Shown here in pieces: positions 45,830 to 56,697 of a stretch of DNA of 64,000 nt (position 1 is the first letter of the stretch; each line of letters starts with the position of its first letter). A program made the translations under genes and the position numbers. The notes beneath the pieces are model-generated. The model was not told where the DNA came from, made no database searches, and worked only from the letters and a program-made list of their open reading frames with translations. Source of the stretch: Lota lota (taxonomy: Eukaryota; Chordata; Actinopteri; Gadiformes; Lotidae); the NCBI GenBank assembly GCA_026745465.1, contig JACYXH010000090.1:82001-146000 (forward strand). The letters are read 5' to 3'.

Positions 45830-46315
45830 ATGCAGTTCAAAATTCTGCTACTTCTTTACTTAGGCTGCCTCTTTGGTAGGATTTCGGCTTTTTGTTACCT
45901 TTCCTATTTTGTGTGTATAATATTATAATTTTCACATTATAATAAATATATATATAACCAAATATTTTCTTCTACGTGCTCCATTTGTCGCACTTGAAAC
46001 ACATTTCAAGGACAAAGACAGGATATTGAAACAAGATTATGTCTTTCTTGTACATCCAACCTCTTGTATTAATACTGCGTATTAAGGTTGCTGACCCCTG
46101 CCTTTTGGGTCACTGGTGCTATCTGATGCTACCAGATCTCTCATAATGATCTTATTTTCTTTGTTGTTAAAGGTTCTTCTGACAGCGGCAGTGGGAGGCA
46201 CTGTGTCCAAGCCACATTCCAGACCATACATGGTAACGTTGCAGCTGGGAGGACAGCATGAGTGTGGGGGAGCACTTGTCCGGAATGACTTTGTGCTCAC
46301 CTCAGCACATCGCAA
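45830..46315 (+). pseudogene. Granzyme/mast-cell-protease-like fragment: exons 1-2 only, first copy
   Basis: Exon 1 (45,830-45,875) encodes the signal peptide MQFKILLLLYLGCLFG and ends at a GT donor. Exon 2 (46,186-46,315, acceptor CTGACAG) continues in frame to [20 protein letters not shown], then [18 protein letters not shown], the start of a trypsin-fold protease of the granzyme/mast-cell protease group, with catalytic His57. The cysteine normally after it is Arg (AHRK). Exons with the catalytic Asp and Ser are not found; the next DNA is the next UGT unit. It is therefore a truncated gene copied along with the UGT units. Confidence 0.82.
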
Positions 46316-46789
46316 GTGAGCATAATATATTGAGTAAATATATTATAAAACATAATAAATGTTGTGAGTGTTTTCCCTCAAATAAGTAAGCGCTAACTAC
46401 GTTCGCTATGAAGCAACAGCATATGGATTTGATACAGTCTATCGTACATCAAAGACCCTATTTACAGTTTGCAACCATGGGCTGCTTCAAAGGTCAAGCA
46501 TTTTGCTGCACCACAGAAGTACTATCTATTCTGGACGACGCCGTGGCGGAAAACATTACTTCATTGATGGCGCCATCGTGTGTTCAACGATTTGAACTGC
46601 AGTTATATAATTTTTGAGACGTTGGTTGGCACAGCTCAGTTCTTCAGCGTGCAAAGTGTTTTAAACGTGTTGTCATAATATTTCAAAATGAATAACCCTA
46701 CAGGATCTTGTGGCGTTTGGAAGACCTTTTTGGAAAACAAACTAATTAAATTACCGTCTCCTGCTTTTTTTTTTTTGTTATCGTTTCCG

Positions 46790-46872
46790 TATTGGCCAGC
46801 AAGGAGCCAATCAACTGGCACGTAATCAGCGGAGAGTTTCAGTGGAAGCCGAGTTCAAGCGAGAATACTCAG
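46790..46872 (+). promoter_or_regulatory. CCAAT-containing block ending in a splice donor, unit B
   Basis: Equivalent of the block at 33,520-33,627, with ATTGG and GCCAATCAAC motifs and the donor CTCAG|GTATGG. If spliced to an acceptor near the ugt start (for example TTGTTTAG at about 48,405) it would give an untranslated leader. Confidence 0.35.
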
Positions 46873-46979
46873 GTATGGGACATTCTAATATTGTGTGCGT
46901 TCAATATATAGACGTAAGTAATCCACCACTGGTTTGCTTAAATATCGCTATTGATTCAACGGCTGGTTCTGTCGTTTCA

Positions 46980-48040
46980 GCCTTGTTTGTTTATCCGTGG
47001 GCTATTGGAATGTTAAACTGCCGTTGGACAATTGTGGCTTTAAGTAAATAACTGCTAAATAGCTAAATAGTAATAGCTGTTTGCACCACGGCTAGTTCCA
47101 GTTCCTGTGGACAGCACGTTTTCTGAGCGCATTGTTAAAAATGCATCAACCTGCTCAGAAGCGTAGGTATTCTCCTATTTTAATTAATGACACGACTTTA
47201 CGTAGTAACCCGTTTCTAAATCATCCTACTTGTGTTTGATATGACAAGCTGGGCTATAAAATGACTAGTGGACAATGAGTAGACCTACGTTAGTTATAGG
47301 CTACTTTGGTTATGGAAGGCTACACCAAGGTTGTAGAAAGCAATCTATTTGTTTGTTTTAATTTGCACCCAATAGGCATTGTTATGACAGGTCAGAGGTT
47401 ACGACAGAAGAAAAAAAATATTCATCCAGCATGAAATCTTTGATCATTATGGCAGCAGGTTAATACTGTATGTTTGTTTTCTCTTTTTCTTTCTATGGTT
47501 TGGATTGTAAGGTTATCAACCTGACAAACTCACGAAAACTCCAGTTGAATGAACTGTCCTTGTATGAAAAGCCAGCTGTGAAAGTACAAAGAAAGAAGAT
47601 TTGTCAAAAAAGAGATGAGTTTTGAAATGCGTTCTCTGTTTTTCTCTAAGCCATTCTCGAGTTGAGGCAGAAAAGCCCTGAGAACTCGACAGGCATAAGG
47701 CATAATTACTCACTTGTATGAAAAAGCATTTTCTCACAGTGTGCAAATTAAGAAGTCCCAGCACAATTTAAAATTCACCTTGAGTACAAATAAAAGTGTG
47801 TAACGTCTACCACTGGGTTCGCGAAGATTGAATAAAGTGTAACGTTTAACGTCTTGTATTTTCCTTTCCAGGGTGAAAGGCTCGCAAGGGCCTGATGTAA
47901 ATTAATTATTATTCTACCTCATTAGACCACACAATATTAAAGCTAACATTATCTCCTCATTGGACCACACATTCCTAGTGCCAACAACAGTTCTGACTAG
48001 TTTCTCACCATGGGCCCAATCATTAAGCAGCTTGGGACTG
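46980..48040 (+). other. UGT copy B upstream spacer
   Basis: Unique DNA shared with unit C (about 56,805-57,870) and replaced by simple-repeat DNA in unit A. No gene is seen. It contains TTAATTAAT-type runs that could bind homeodomain factors of the HNF1 class, which control UGT1 genes in mammals, but the matches are partial. Confidence 0.4.
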
Positions 48041-48430
48041 TATCGAATGAAAAAAATAGTTACTTAATATACCTTTAAGTACAGACATAATACAATAGAA
48101 GTTGCCACTTTCCTCAAAAGATAACAAACCAAATCTTGTAGTTCTGCTTTCAAAATATAATTTCCAAATAGTAATTATTCTGTTGTTCCACAAGGTATAG
48201 CCATGAGGTATGAAGGTGCGAGCACGATACTCAAATAAGATTTCATAATTGGCCATCAAATTTACACTGCAACAAAAGGGAGCAACTTGTTATTTGCTGA
48301 CGCGCCTCCAGATTTAGCCAGAAAAGTAGAAAGACGGTCAACATTTTCAACAACTTGGTTGCTTTCTTCTGGCTCCTCCCAATTTTCACAGAATCTAGTT
48401 GTTTAGAACTCTCCTCCTTTTCATTTTTAT

Positions 48431-48440
48431 TATATATAAA
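48431..48440 (+). promoter_or_regulatory. TATA box candidate, ugt copy B
   Basis: TATATATAAA lies 67 bp before the start codon, leaving a leader of roughly 35-40 nt if initiation is about 30 bp downstream. Confidence 0.5.
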
Positions 48441-48497
48441 CAACACCACCAGCATATGTTGGGAAAGCAGTGGAGTGTCGCCTTGCAGAGAGAAGGC

Positions 48498-51400
48498 ATG
48501 GCCGGGGGGGTACGGAGTGCTAAGCTTGGGTTTCTATTATGGCTGTGTTTCTCCACGCTGGAAGTAACTCTGGGGGGGAAAGTACTGGTGGTGCCCGTGG
48601 CTGGGAGCCACTGGATCAGCATGAAACTCCTGGTGCAGGAGCTTGTCGTCCGGGGCCACGAAGTGGTTCTCCTGGTGCCCGAGATCAGCCTGTTGGGGCA
48701 GGGATTGGCCGGCTGCAGGACTGAGCGCTACCCGGTTTCCTACGCGAAGGAGGAATTGGACAATATATCGAAACAACTCAAAGATAACTTCTTCCTCAAG
48801 CTGCACAAGATCATCAAAACGTGGTTCAATGTGCAGATATTGATTGACCGCTCCTCCATCCACGTGAAGGGGTGCGAGAATCTGCTGTACAACCGGGAGG
48901 TGATGGGCCGTCTGCGATTGGAGGGATTCGACGTCGTGCTCACGGACCCGTTCCTGCCTTGCGGCTCTATCCTTGCCGAGACACTTGCCGTCCCAGTCGT
49001 GTATTTTCTGCGTGGACTTCCATGTGGTTTGGAGGACAGCGGCACGCAGTGTCCCTCGCCTCCTTCCTACGTCCCACACTACTCCGGCGACTCGGACATC
49101 ATGACCTTTCCTCAGAGGGTTAAGAACATGGTCATGTACATGGTTGAGTCTGTGATTTGCCGCATCATGTATGCCCGCTTTGATGAGCTGGCCAGCAGGT
49201 ATTTGGAAAAGGACATCAGCTATAAGGAACTTATCAGCCACGGTGCCATCTGGCTGCTCCAATATGACTTCGCTTTCCTCTTCCCAAGACCCCAGATGCC
49301 CAACATGGTTCTTATTGGAGGCATCAACTGCGTGAAGCCAGCTCCTCTGCCAGCGGTGAGTGAAATATATAAAGCAATAAATAATAATAAAAAATGTGTT
49401 TGTTTCTACTATATAATAATAAATATGTATTATTATTAAATCACCACTTAACTGAAGAATACACGGTTGCGTGTATACATACATCTATATAGTTAGATGT
49501 ATGGAAAATGCAGGAGCATGCATTACAGATGAACACGTTTTAAGAACAGTGTGCACATTTTGCTCCAGTTTGCTTGTGCACACACACATGTGGAAACACA
49601 TTTCTACATAGGGCTACATAAATGTTATTATTGAGTTCCACTTTATGTAGCGTTATGCAATGCAGCACGTAGGCATACTTTGCGCCATAGGTATTAACTT
49701 CCATATCAGTCGATCTCTTTGACCATTTAGGCCTTCCCTCTATTTACTCAACCGTTCGGAGGTTGAGTTAACGGAACCTAGTATCCTCAACTGAAAATCC
49801 ATAAAGTAGTTTAAAGTTTAACTTTGCACAACCTTTTTCTTGGAACAGGTCAAGCTGTTATGTCGTCTACTGCTATATATACCCTTTTTCTTTAACGAAA
49901 ATAATTTGGGTTGTGTTACTTAGAAAGCCAATGGTCAGAACGAGGATGGTTTCAACAACCTACAACACTACATTTCATCAAATGGTAAAGTATTTAGTAT
50001 GGAGCAAGAAAAAAAAGGACACAACAGGACATCATAATGGTGGAACGTTCCATAGAGTGAAATCTGAGGCCAGGAAGCCCGCCCCCCTAGCTAGGGACTG
50101 TAGACATTGTTTGGATAAGCATTCTTACTGCATTGTCGGAAACAATAGCTGTAGAATTGTTGATTGAACCTCTACATTTTGGGTGGAATAGCTAATGTAT
50201 CTTAATAGTACAATCAATGTTTACTAGTATAGCCATTGTTATTTCCATCTTTGTACTATATCTGCTTGAAGATAAGCCTTGTTGAAGGGGCAAATTTGAT
50301 TAGGCTTTTGTTAACCAGGCATGAATGTCTCGTAACTAAAACTTGTACAATCCTTCAATTATTTAATAAAGTATTAGTCTTAGATTGTGTTTGTATGTTG
50401 CAGCATATTTGCCAATCCAAAGGTAAAGGGGAACACATTTGACCACACATTTGAACACATTAAACCTATTCCTATTCTTAATGCTTGAGAACCATCGTTC
50501 CAACTGGCCAATCACGTTGTGATGTCATAGCTTTGCGACCAGGGGAAAAGACCAGAAAAATTCTGATACTGGTCCTGGGTCAATTATGATGTTGTAGGAA
50601 CAACACCAACATGGCGATATATCGGGCGTCTAAATATATGTTTATGAATGGAGAACATGCGTGTGTACGTGTTAAAGACGACATGCTTGTCCTTCCTTAA
50701 CCATATTTATTTTCTAACAGGACTTGCAGGAGTTTGTAGATGGCTCTGGTGACGACGGCTTTGTTGTGTTCACGCTGGGCTCCATGGTGGATGAAATGCC
50801 TGCAGATCTGACTAAAGCCTTCTTGGATGCCTTCAGGAAAATTCCTCAACGGGTAAGATAAGGAGCTGAGAACCTGCTGTGCTTTGAACTCCCTCACTCA
50901 CCCCTTGTTTTCTGTGTTAGTGAATGCCCACAGATTACCTCAGAGTTCCTTCTTCCTAAAAAACAAACCATGACACTAGAATGTACTCTCCGTAATCAAA
51001 GCACTTTGTTCCTATAAGCACCTATGTTTTCCTTTTTGTTTTTGTAGGTTTGTTAGTGTAACCGATCTCTAGATTGTTTATAGCCTCTACATCATTAAAG
51101 TGACAATGTGTTTTTCTTATTTGTATTGCCTCAGAAGTTAAATCAGATTTCTGCTGTCCATCGCTTTCAATAACAAGGCCCTGCATGGGACTAATTGCTA
51201 ATACACATCCTAAACATAAGTCATGGATGTTGACAATTACATAGTAGAGGTCTAGGCAGATGGGGGAATGGGTCATCAAATCAATCTTTGTTTTCTCCCA
51301 ACATGTGTTGTATCTGAGAATCCCTTTACATCTATGTTGCAGAGTGATTGGCAGGTTTAATGGTGAACTGGTGTTGCTTTATGTTTTAGGTGGTGTGGAG

Positions 51401-53235
51401 GTATACTGGTATTTTACCAGAAGACGTGCCAGAGAAAGTAAAAACAATGAAGTGGCTACCTCAAAATGATCTACTAGGTACGTACATATTTCATTTGAAT
51501 ATTTACAACATTTACTGACATGGGTGCATATATTTGCTTTAAAGTGGAGAAGAAAAGTAGGTGAAATGGACCTAAGTCAGAGCTGTTATAAATGTTGACA
51601 TGAGCAATAAGTAAAAATACACAAAACATGTCCTTAATCACAATAGCCCGGGCTCTTTTCAGGGGAAATGTCACATTTGTAAAAACAGGTGTTTTACAAT
51701 CTTCTTGCAAATACTGTTGTGTGAACAAACCAATGGAAACTGCCCCCCTTTGGTCCTTGAAGTGGGCTTCATAACATTGTTATCCGCCTGCCCCCTTCCC
51801 CCCTCTCCTCTCCTGTTTTATTCCACACAGCTCATCCCAAGGCTAAACTCTTCCTCACTCATGGAGGCGCCAATGGCATCTATGAGGGCATCTGCCACGG
51901 CATTCCCATGGTGATGATGCCACTGTTTGGGGACCAGCCGGACAACGCTAAATACATGGTGGCTCATGGAGTGGCAGTCGTGGTCGAAACGTTTGACGTT
52001 ACCACGGAAAAACTGCTGGAGACCTTTAACAAAGTCCTCAATGACACAAGGTATGGGACACTTATGAAGTGCATAGAAGGGATGGAGTCTGTGCACTTGT
52101 GGAGTTCTTCAGAAATTACAATAGGCAGTTTGTTCAAATAGATCGAAAAGGCGTCCCAAGCCTTGCAAAACGTACTTTTTGTTGTCAACATTGCGAGTGC
52201 TACAGCACGCGACTACTGTGTGGCTTCCTGTGCTTCCATCGGACATGCACGGTAGGGCGAAGCCTGCGACCTCCGCAGGACTCAATAAACATTGGGAATG
52301 CAATTGGAAGATTGATTAATGACAAGCAAAACATGACACATTCAATGTTTAAAAAAGTGATATGGTGACAACCTTACCCTACAGTCTGTTCCAGCAGACG
52401 CAGAATAAAAAAACAAGTACAATTTATACAACAAGTATTTAGTCTCGTCTCTCATCAAGGAGAGAGGTGAAAAAATATATAATTTGTGTTTTCTCTCCTC
52501 TGTTGAGGAGAGAATACTGAAGCACCTTCGTCTTGACGGAATAGATTTGTTCAATAAGCGGCCAATTGAAAGGGGACCAAAGTAAAAAGTCTTGTTTAGT
52601 TTGCTCTATTCATTGAGTGACATTTTCCTTAAAAAGATGTTGATGATGCGTGACAGAGATTCCTATATAGGAAAGTGTATCTTTAACAAGTTTAATTTTA
52701 CATAATTTACATAAAAAATTCTGTACAGACACAGACACACAAAAGTGTCGGTAAAGCCCACTGTAGAAACATCCTTCTGAAAACGTCATCCACTCTAGCA
52801 TATCTCCGTAACCAAACAAGAACAAGGCTTGACCCCGCCCCTTTTAGTTTTGGAACTATTTCCCTTTTAGGTTTTTTTTATTATTTTTTTCACCATTTGA
52901 AGGATTCAACTGCATTTCAACCGCCCCTTCTCCCTCAACCCCTGTCCTCTAGTTACAAAGAGAAGATGGTGACGCTCTCGACAGTGCAACAGGACTATGC
53001 CATCCAGCCCCTGGACCTGGCCGTGTTCTGGACCGAGTTCGTCATGAGACACAAGGGGGCCGATCACCTTCGGCCCGCGGCCAACAACCTCAACTGGATT
53101 CAGTATCATAGCCTGGACACTGGCTGCTTCCTGGCTGCGATAGTCATGACTATCGCCTTCCTGGCGCTCAAATGTAGCTTGTTCTGCGCCCGCAAGTGTG
53201 GTGTGCGAGTGGCGAAGAAGAAGAAGGTGTTGTAG
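48498..53235 (+). CDS. ugt1: UDP-glucuronosyltransferase, UGT1 family, copy B (five exons)
   Basis: Exons 48,498-49,355, 50,721-50,852, 51,390-51,477, 51,831-52,050 and 52,953-53,235 give 526 aa, one residue shorter than copy A (YVPHYSG for YVPRSYSG). All splice sites are GT-AG, the phases match copy A, and there are no frameshifts. Signal peptide, catalytic His (GSHWISM), Asp ([10 protein letters not shown]), UDP-sugar signature ([19 protein letters not shown]), membrane helix and KKVL are all present. The start is the Met of [12 protein letters not shown], with G at -3 and +4. Versus A, about 20 residues change within the first ~125 and few beyond; versus C only a handful change. Its role is expected to be ER glucuronidation, with acceptor range possibly different from A. 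An upstream in-frame extension to 48,399 is leader DNA, not protein. Confidence 0.93.
50489..50562 (+). repeat. Single arm of the intron 1 inverted-repeat element, unit B
   Basis: Carries TTCCAACTGGCCAATCACG, GTGATGTCATAG and GCGACCAGGGGAAAAG, then joins ACTGGTCCTGGGTC without loop or second arm. Its details (GACCAGAAAAA) resemble the reverse complement of the right arm of unit A. Confidence 0.7.
52051..52141 (+). other. Open read-through of UGT exon 4, copy B
   Basis: Same 30-codon extension as in copy A; the only difference is a silent TAC to TAT. AATAAA follows at 52,284-52,289. Confidence 0.35.
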
Positions 53236-53934
53236 TTCTCTGGAGTTGTAGTTCTACGGTCTTCTTTGAAAGAGACAGTATGAGATAAACGAGATATACT
53301 GTTAAACGACAATACGGGTCTGGGTGATCTCCCTGACTTTACTAAAACATCCTGTAATGGAAAACCTTTCTATTTTAATATTTTTTTTCTCATGTTGTGT
53401 TCTGTAGCCCCACTGTATGTTTTCCCATATGGCCTGGAGTGAACTGAATGAAGGGGGGTAGACTCAGTAACTGCTGGTCACAACTGCCGGTCAAACTATA
53501 TTATAATATGTAATATTTAGTCATTAATTACATTAGTTAATGCAGTTATAAGCATTAACAAACAATTAACTGACAGTTAATTTACAGTTAACTAATCATT
53601 TACTAAGGTATTCATTTACACATCATTTAATAGGGTTAGGGTTAACCCCCTAATAGGTTAACGAATGGTCAATTATTGTACCCTTATTGTAACGGACTTG
53701 TGTATTGATTCTGCTGAAGTACATTTCGTGGGAACGCGCCTGCTACAAATGCAAACAAGTGCAATATAGCCCTTTCTTGTTTTGGAATCAATGTGCATTG
53801 GCCAGTATGGAGTTTGTTGACAACATAACAGTGATTCGCCATACAAGTACTTTACAAAAGGTCTTATACCAAAGACCAACATGCTACATTGCTATTGCCA
53901 TTTGTGGCATGCACATTTCTGGCGAATCAGGCAG

Positions 53935-53940
53935 AATAAA
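53935..53940 (+). terminator. Candidate polyadenylation signal AATAAA, ugt copy B
   Basis: Equivalent of the signal at 44,136, again about 700 nt past the stop codon. Confidence 0.45.
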
Positions 53941-54399
53941 GTGATTTAGAGAAATTATATTGGTAACGGATGTAAGCTTTATACTCAAGGATGTAAATAT
54001 GATAACATTTTATCAAATCTAATTTAAAAATGTTAGTGTCTAAAATAATTCAATTATCAGAGGACACATGCTTTGCACAAATTTGTTGTTTGCGCTTTTG
54101 GAAGCAAGAAATTGTTCACTTGTGTACACAAAGCATTCATTGTACCAAAATACCTCAACCGAGTCATATGGCAATGGTATATTAAGATTACTCAATAACA
54201 AATCGTTTTTGATATGGAAATGGCAGGGAGATGAATAGAAAAGTCTACAAATCGCTGTATTTTTTGTTGTGTAAAATAAACAACTAGTTCGCTGGTATCC
54301 ATTGCTAGTCCCAATTGTATTCCATCAGTGGGATTGGCGGACACGCCTTTCACTCACACATATTAACATGTAGGATGCCTATTGTCCAGCCATGTGCCA

Positions 54400-54635
54400 T
54401 TGTTTACTCCCACTCAGGCACTTTACAGCAATTTGGACACTGCCCTTTCCTCAGAGGGTAAAGGACATCTTCTTGTACAAGCTTGAGTCTGCTAGTTCCC
54501 ACATCATGTATGCCCACTTTGATGAGCTGGCCAGTAGGTTTTTTCGAAAAGGACATCCCCGATAAGGATCTTATCCGCCACGGCACCGTCTGGCTTCTCC
54601 GATATGACTCCGCCTTCCTCTTAACCAAACCTCAG
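54400..54635 (+). pseudogene. Degenerate UGT exon 1 remnant after copy B
   Basis: Second copy of the remnant at 44,605. LPFPQRVKDIFLYKLESAS and HIMYAHFDELAS are in one frame; after the T run in GGTTTTTTCGAAAAGG a shift leads to EKDIPDKDLIRHGTVWLLRY, which matches [20 protein letters not shown] of the intact genes. It ends before the normal exon end at CCTCAG|GTGAAT. The same type of damage in both copies shows the exon was already dead before the unit duplicated. Confidence 0.82.
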
Positions 54636-55620
54636 GTGAATGGGCCAGAAAATCGGCACAATCTCTGAACACACATGCCCTCCTCACTCCTTTGTTCGGA
54701 AGGCCTTAAAAAATGAATGCATGTTCCTGAGCACCTTTTATTCAGCTGGCAGTGGCCCCTGTTATTTGGTAAGCACCGGTACCTTACAATAGCCTGTAGG
54801 GCAGGCCAACCGTGAGGGCTACAGCTAACAAACACAAACCCTTAACGCCGGGAGAGGAGGAACACAAAACAAACTATTACCCCAATGGAGAAATTGCTAT
54901 TAAGTAGGTCAAATGAATCCCATGGTCTAGCGAAGCGATTCCGGGAAAAGGAAGAGGCTGTGGTAGTGACGTCACTGAATTGTTATACCAATTGATTGAC
55001 GTAGCACTACTCCCGGTTCAAGGGATTAATCTGCAAATCCTGTCTCGAAGTGTGTCCTGCCGCCCGGAAGGATACCATATTGGAGTGATTCAATATAGTG
55101 AAACATAACCAAAGCATGGTACCTAAAAAGTAGGCCTACAGAGGTCTGATACCCTGCAGCCCTTCTTCCGTTGGTATTTGTTTAAGGTATTGGAGCATTT
55201 AACACTGCATGTTGCAAATTGTTAACTTGTTTACAGCAAATGCATTGTCTGCTGGTTTGTTTTTGGATTACTCTTCAGTACACCACGGTTACTATGCCAC
55301 TTAGTACTGCAAATCAACGGCGGGGGGCCCCCAATGCAAGTTCTGCTTAGGGCTCCATAAAGGCTTGGGACGGCACCGCTTGAAAGAAGTTGCAAGTGAA
55401 GGAGTGATAACCGTTTTTGTGAAGGTCTCAAAACAAACATGCTGCAGCTTAGGTGTGAGGTGTGATATCGGGCAACATGAGACAATGCGCCCTAAGACGT
55501 TTCCAGAGTGATATTTATGACATTGAAAGGGAAATGGTTTCATTTTGAGATGAAGACTTGGTTGGTCTAAGTCAGTGTCAAAGAAAAGAAGAATAAGAAG
55601 TGTTATACTATATCACTGCC

Positions 55621-56107
55621 ATGCAGTTCAAAATTCTGCTACTTCTTTACTTAGGCTGCCTCTTTGGTAGGATTTCGGCTTTTTGTTACCTTTCCTATTT
55701 TGTGTGTATAAGATTATAATTTATACATTATAATAAATATGTATATATAACCAAATATTTTCTTCTACGTGCTCCATTTGTCGCACTTGAAACACATTTC
55801 AAGGACAAAGACAGGATATTGAAACAAGATTATGTCTTTCTTGTACATCCAACCTCTTTTATTAATACTGCGTATTAAGGTTGCTGACCCCTGCCTTTGG
55901 GTCACTGATGCTATCTGATGCTACCAGATCTCTCATAATGATCTTATTTTCTTTGTTGTAAAAGGTGCTTCTGACAGCGGCAGTGGGAGGCACTGTGTCC
56001 AAGCCACATTCCAGACCAGACATGGTATCATTGCAGCTGGGAGGACAGCATAAGTGTGGAGGAGCACTTGTCCGGAATGACTTTGTGCTCACCTCAGCAC
56101 ATCGCAA
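55621..56107 (+). pseudogene. Granzyme/mast-cell-protease-like fragment: exons 1-2 only, second copy
   Basis: Exon 1 is 55,621-55,666 and exon 2 is 55,978-56,107, with the same splice sites and frame as the first copy. It reads SRPDMVSLQ and HKCGG where the first copy has SRPYMVTLQ and HECGG. The cysteine after the catalytic His is again Arg, and no further protease exons follow. Open exons in both copies do not imply function. Confidence 0.82.
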
Positions 56108-56611
56108 GTGAGCATAATATATTGAGTAAATATATTATAAAACATAATAAATGTTGTGAGTGTTTTCCTCAAATAAGTAAGCGCTAACTACGTTCGCTAT
56201 GAAGCAACAGCATATGGATTTGATACAGTCTATCGTACAGCAAAGACCCTATTTACAGTTTGCAACCATGGGCTGCTTCAAAGGTCAATTATTTTGCTGC
56301 ACCACAGTAGTAATATCTATTCTGGACGAAGCCGTGGCGGAAAACATTACTTCAGCGATGGCGTCATCGTGTGTTCAACGATTTGAACTGCAGTTATATA
56401 ATTTGAGACGTTTGTTGGCACATCTCAGTACTTGAGCGTGCAAAGTGTTTTTAACGTGTTGTCAATATTTCAAAATGAGCAACCCTACAGGATCTTGTGG
56501 CGTTTGGAAGACCTTTTTGGAAAACAAACTAATTAAATTACCGTCTCCTGCGATCTAAACGCTACCTGTTTGTGTTTATTATTATTATTTTTTTTTTTAT
56601 TGTTATCGTTT

Positions 56612-56697
56612 CCGTATTAGCCAGCAAGGAGCCAATCAGCTGGCACGTAATCAGCGGAGAGTTTCAGTGGAAGCCGAGTTCAAGCGAGAATACTCAG
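56612..56697 (+). promoter_or_regulatory. CCAAT-containing block ending in a splice donor, unit C
   Basis: As in unit B, but the first inverted CCAAT reads ATTAG instead of ATTGG, while GCCAATCAGC and the donor CTCAG|GTATGG are kept. Confidence 0.35.

Larger units (their letters stand above)
33110..46404 (+). repeat. UGT tandem unit A (13.3 kb)
   Basis: Similarity to units B and C starts at about 33,110 and continues to the granzyme-like fragment at 46,315. Unit A is longer than the others because of three private blocks: simple and minisatellite DNA at about 33,740-37,085, a ~980-bp segment in UGT intron 1 (39,306-40,288), and a fuller inverted-repeat element (40,370-40,670). A small (AAGT)n expansion also lies at about 41,662-41,760. 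The granzyme-like fragment that precedes units B and C is absent before unit A, so the left edge probably marks the old recombination point. Confidence 0.85.
46405..56196 (+). repeat. UGT tandem unit B (about 9.79 kb)
   Basis: Repeats the order CCAAT block, ugt gene, degenerate UGT exon 1, granzyme-like fragment. Equivalent points in B and C are about 9.65-9.83 kb apart with very few differences, in both coding and non-coding DNA, which indicates a recent duplication. Confidence 0.92.

Noticed and set aside
48537..49484. 315-codon antisense open frame across UGT exon 1 of copy B (and its equivalent at 58,363-59,310)
   Set aside because: It is the complement of a GC-rich coding exon, has no similarity that I recognise, and is explained by codon composition; the sense strand has a complete UGT exon with splice sites.
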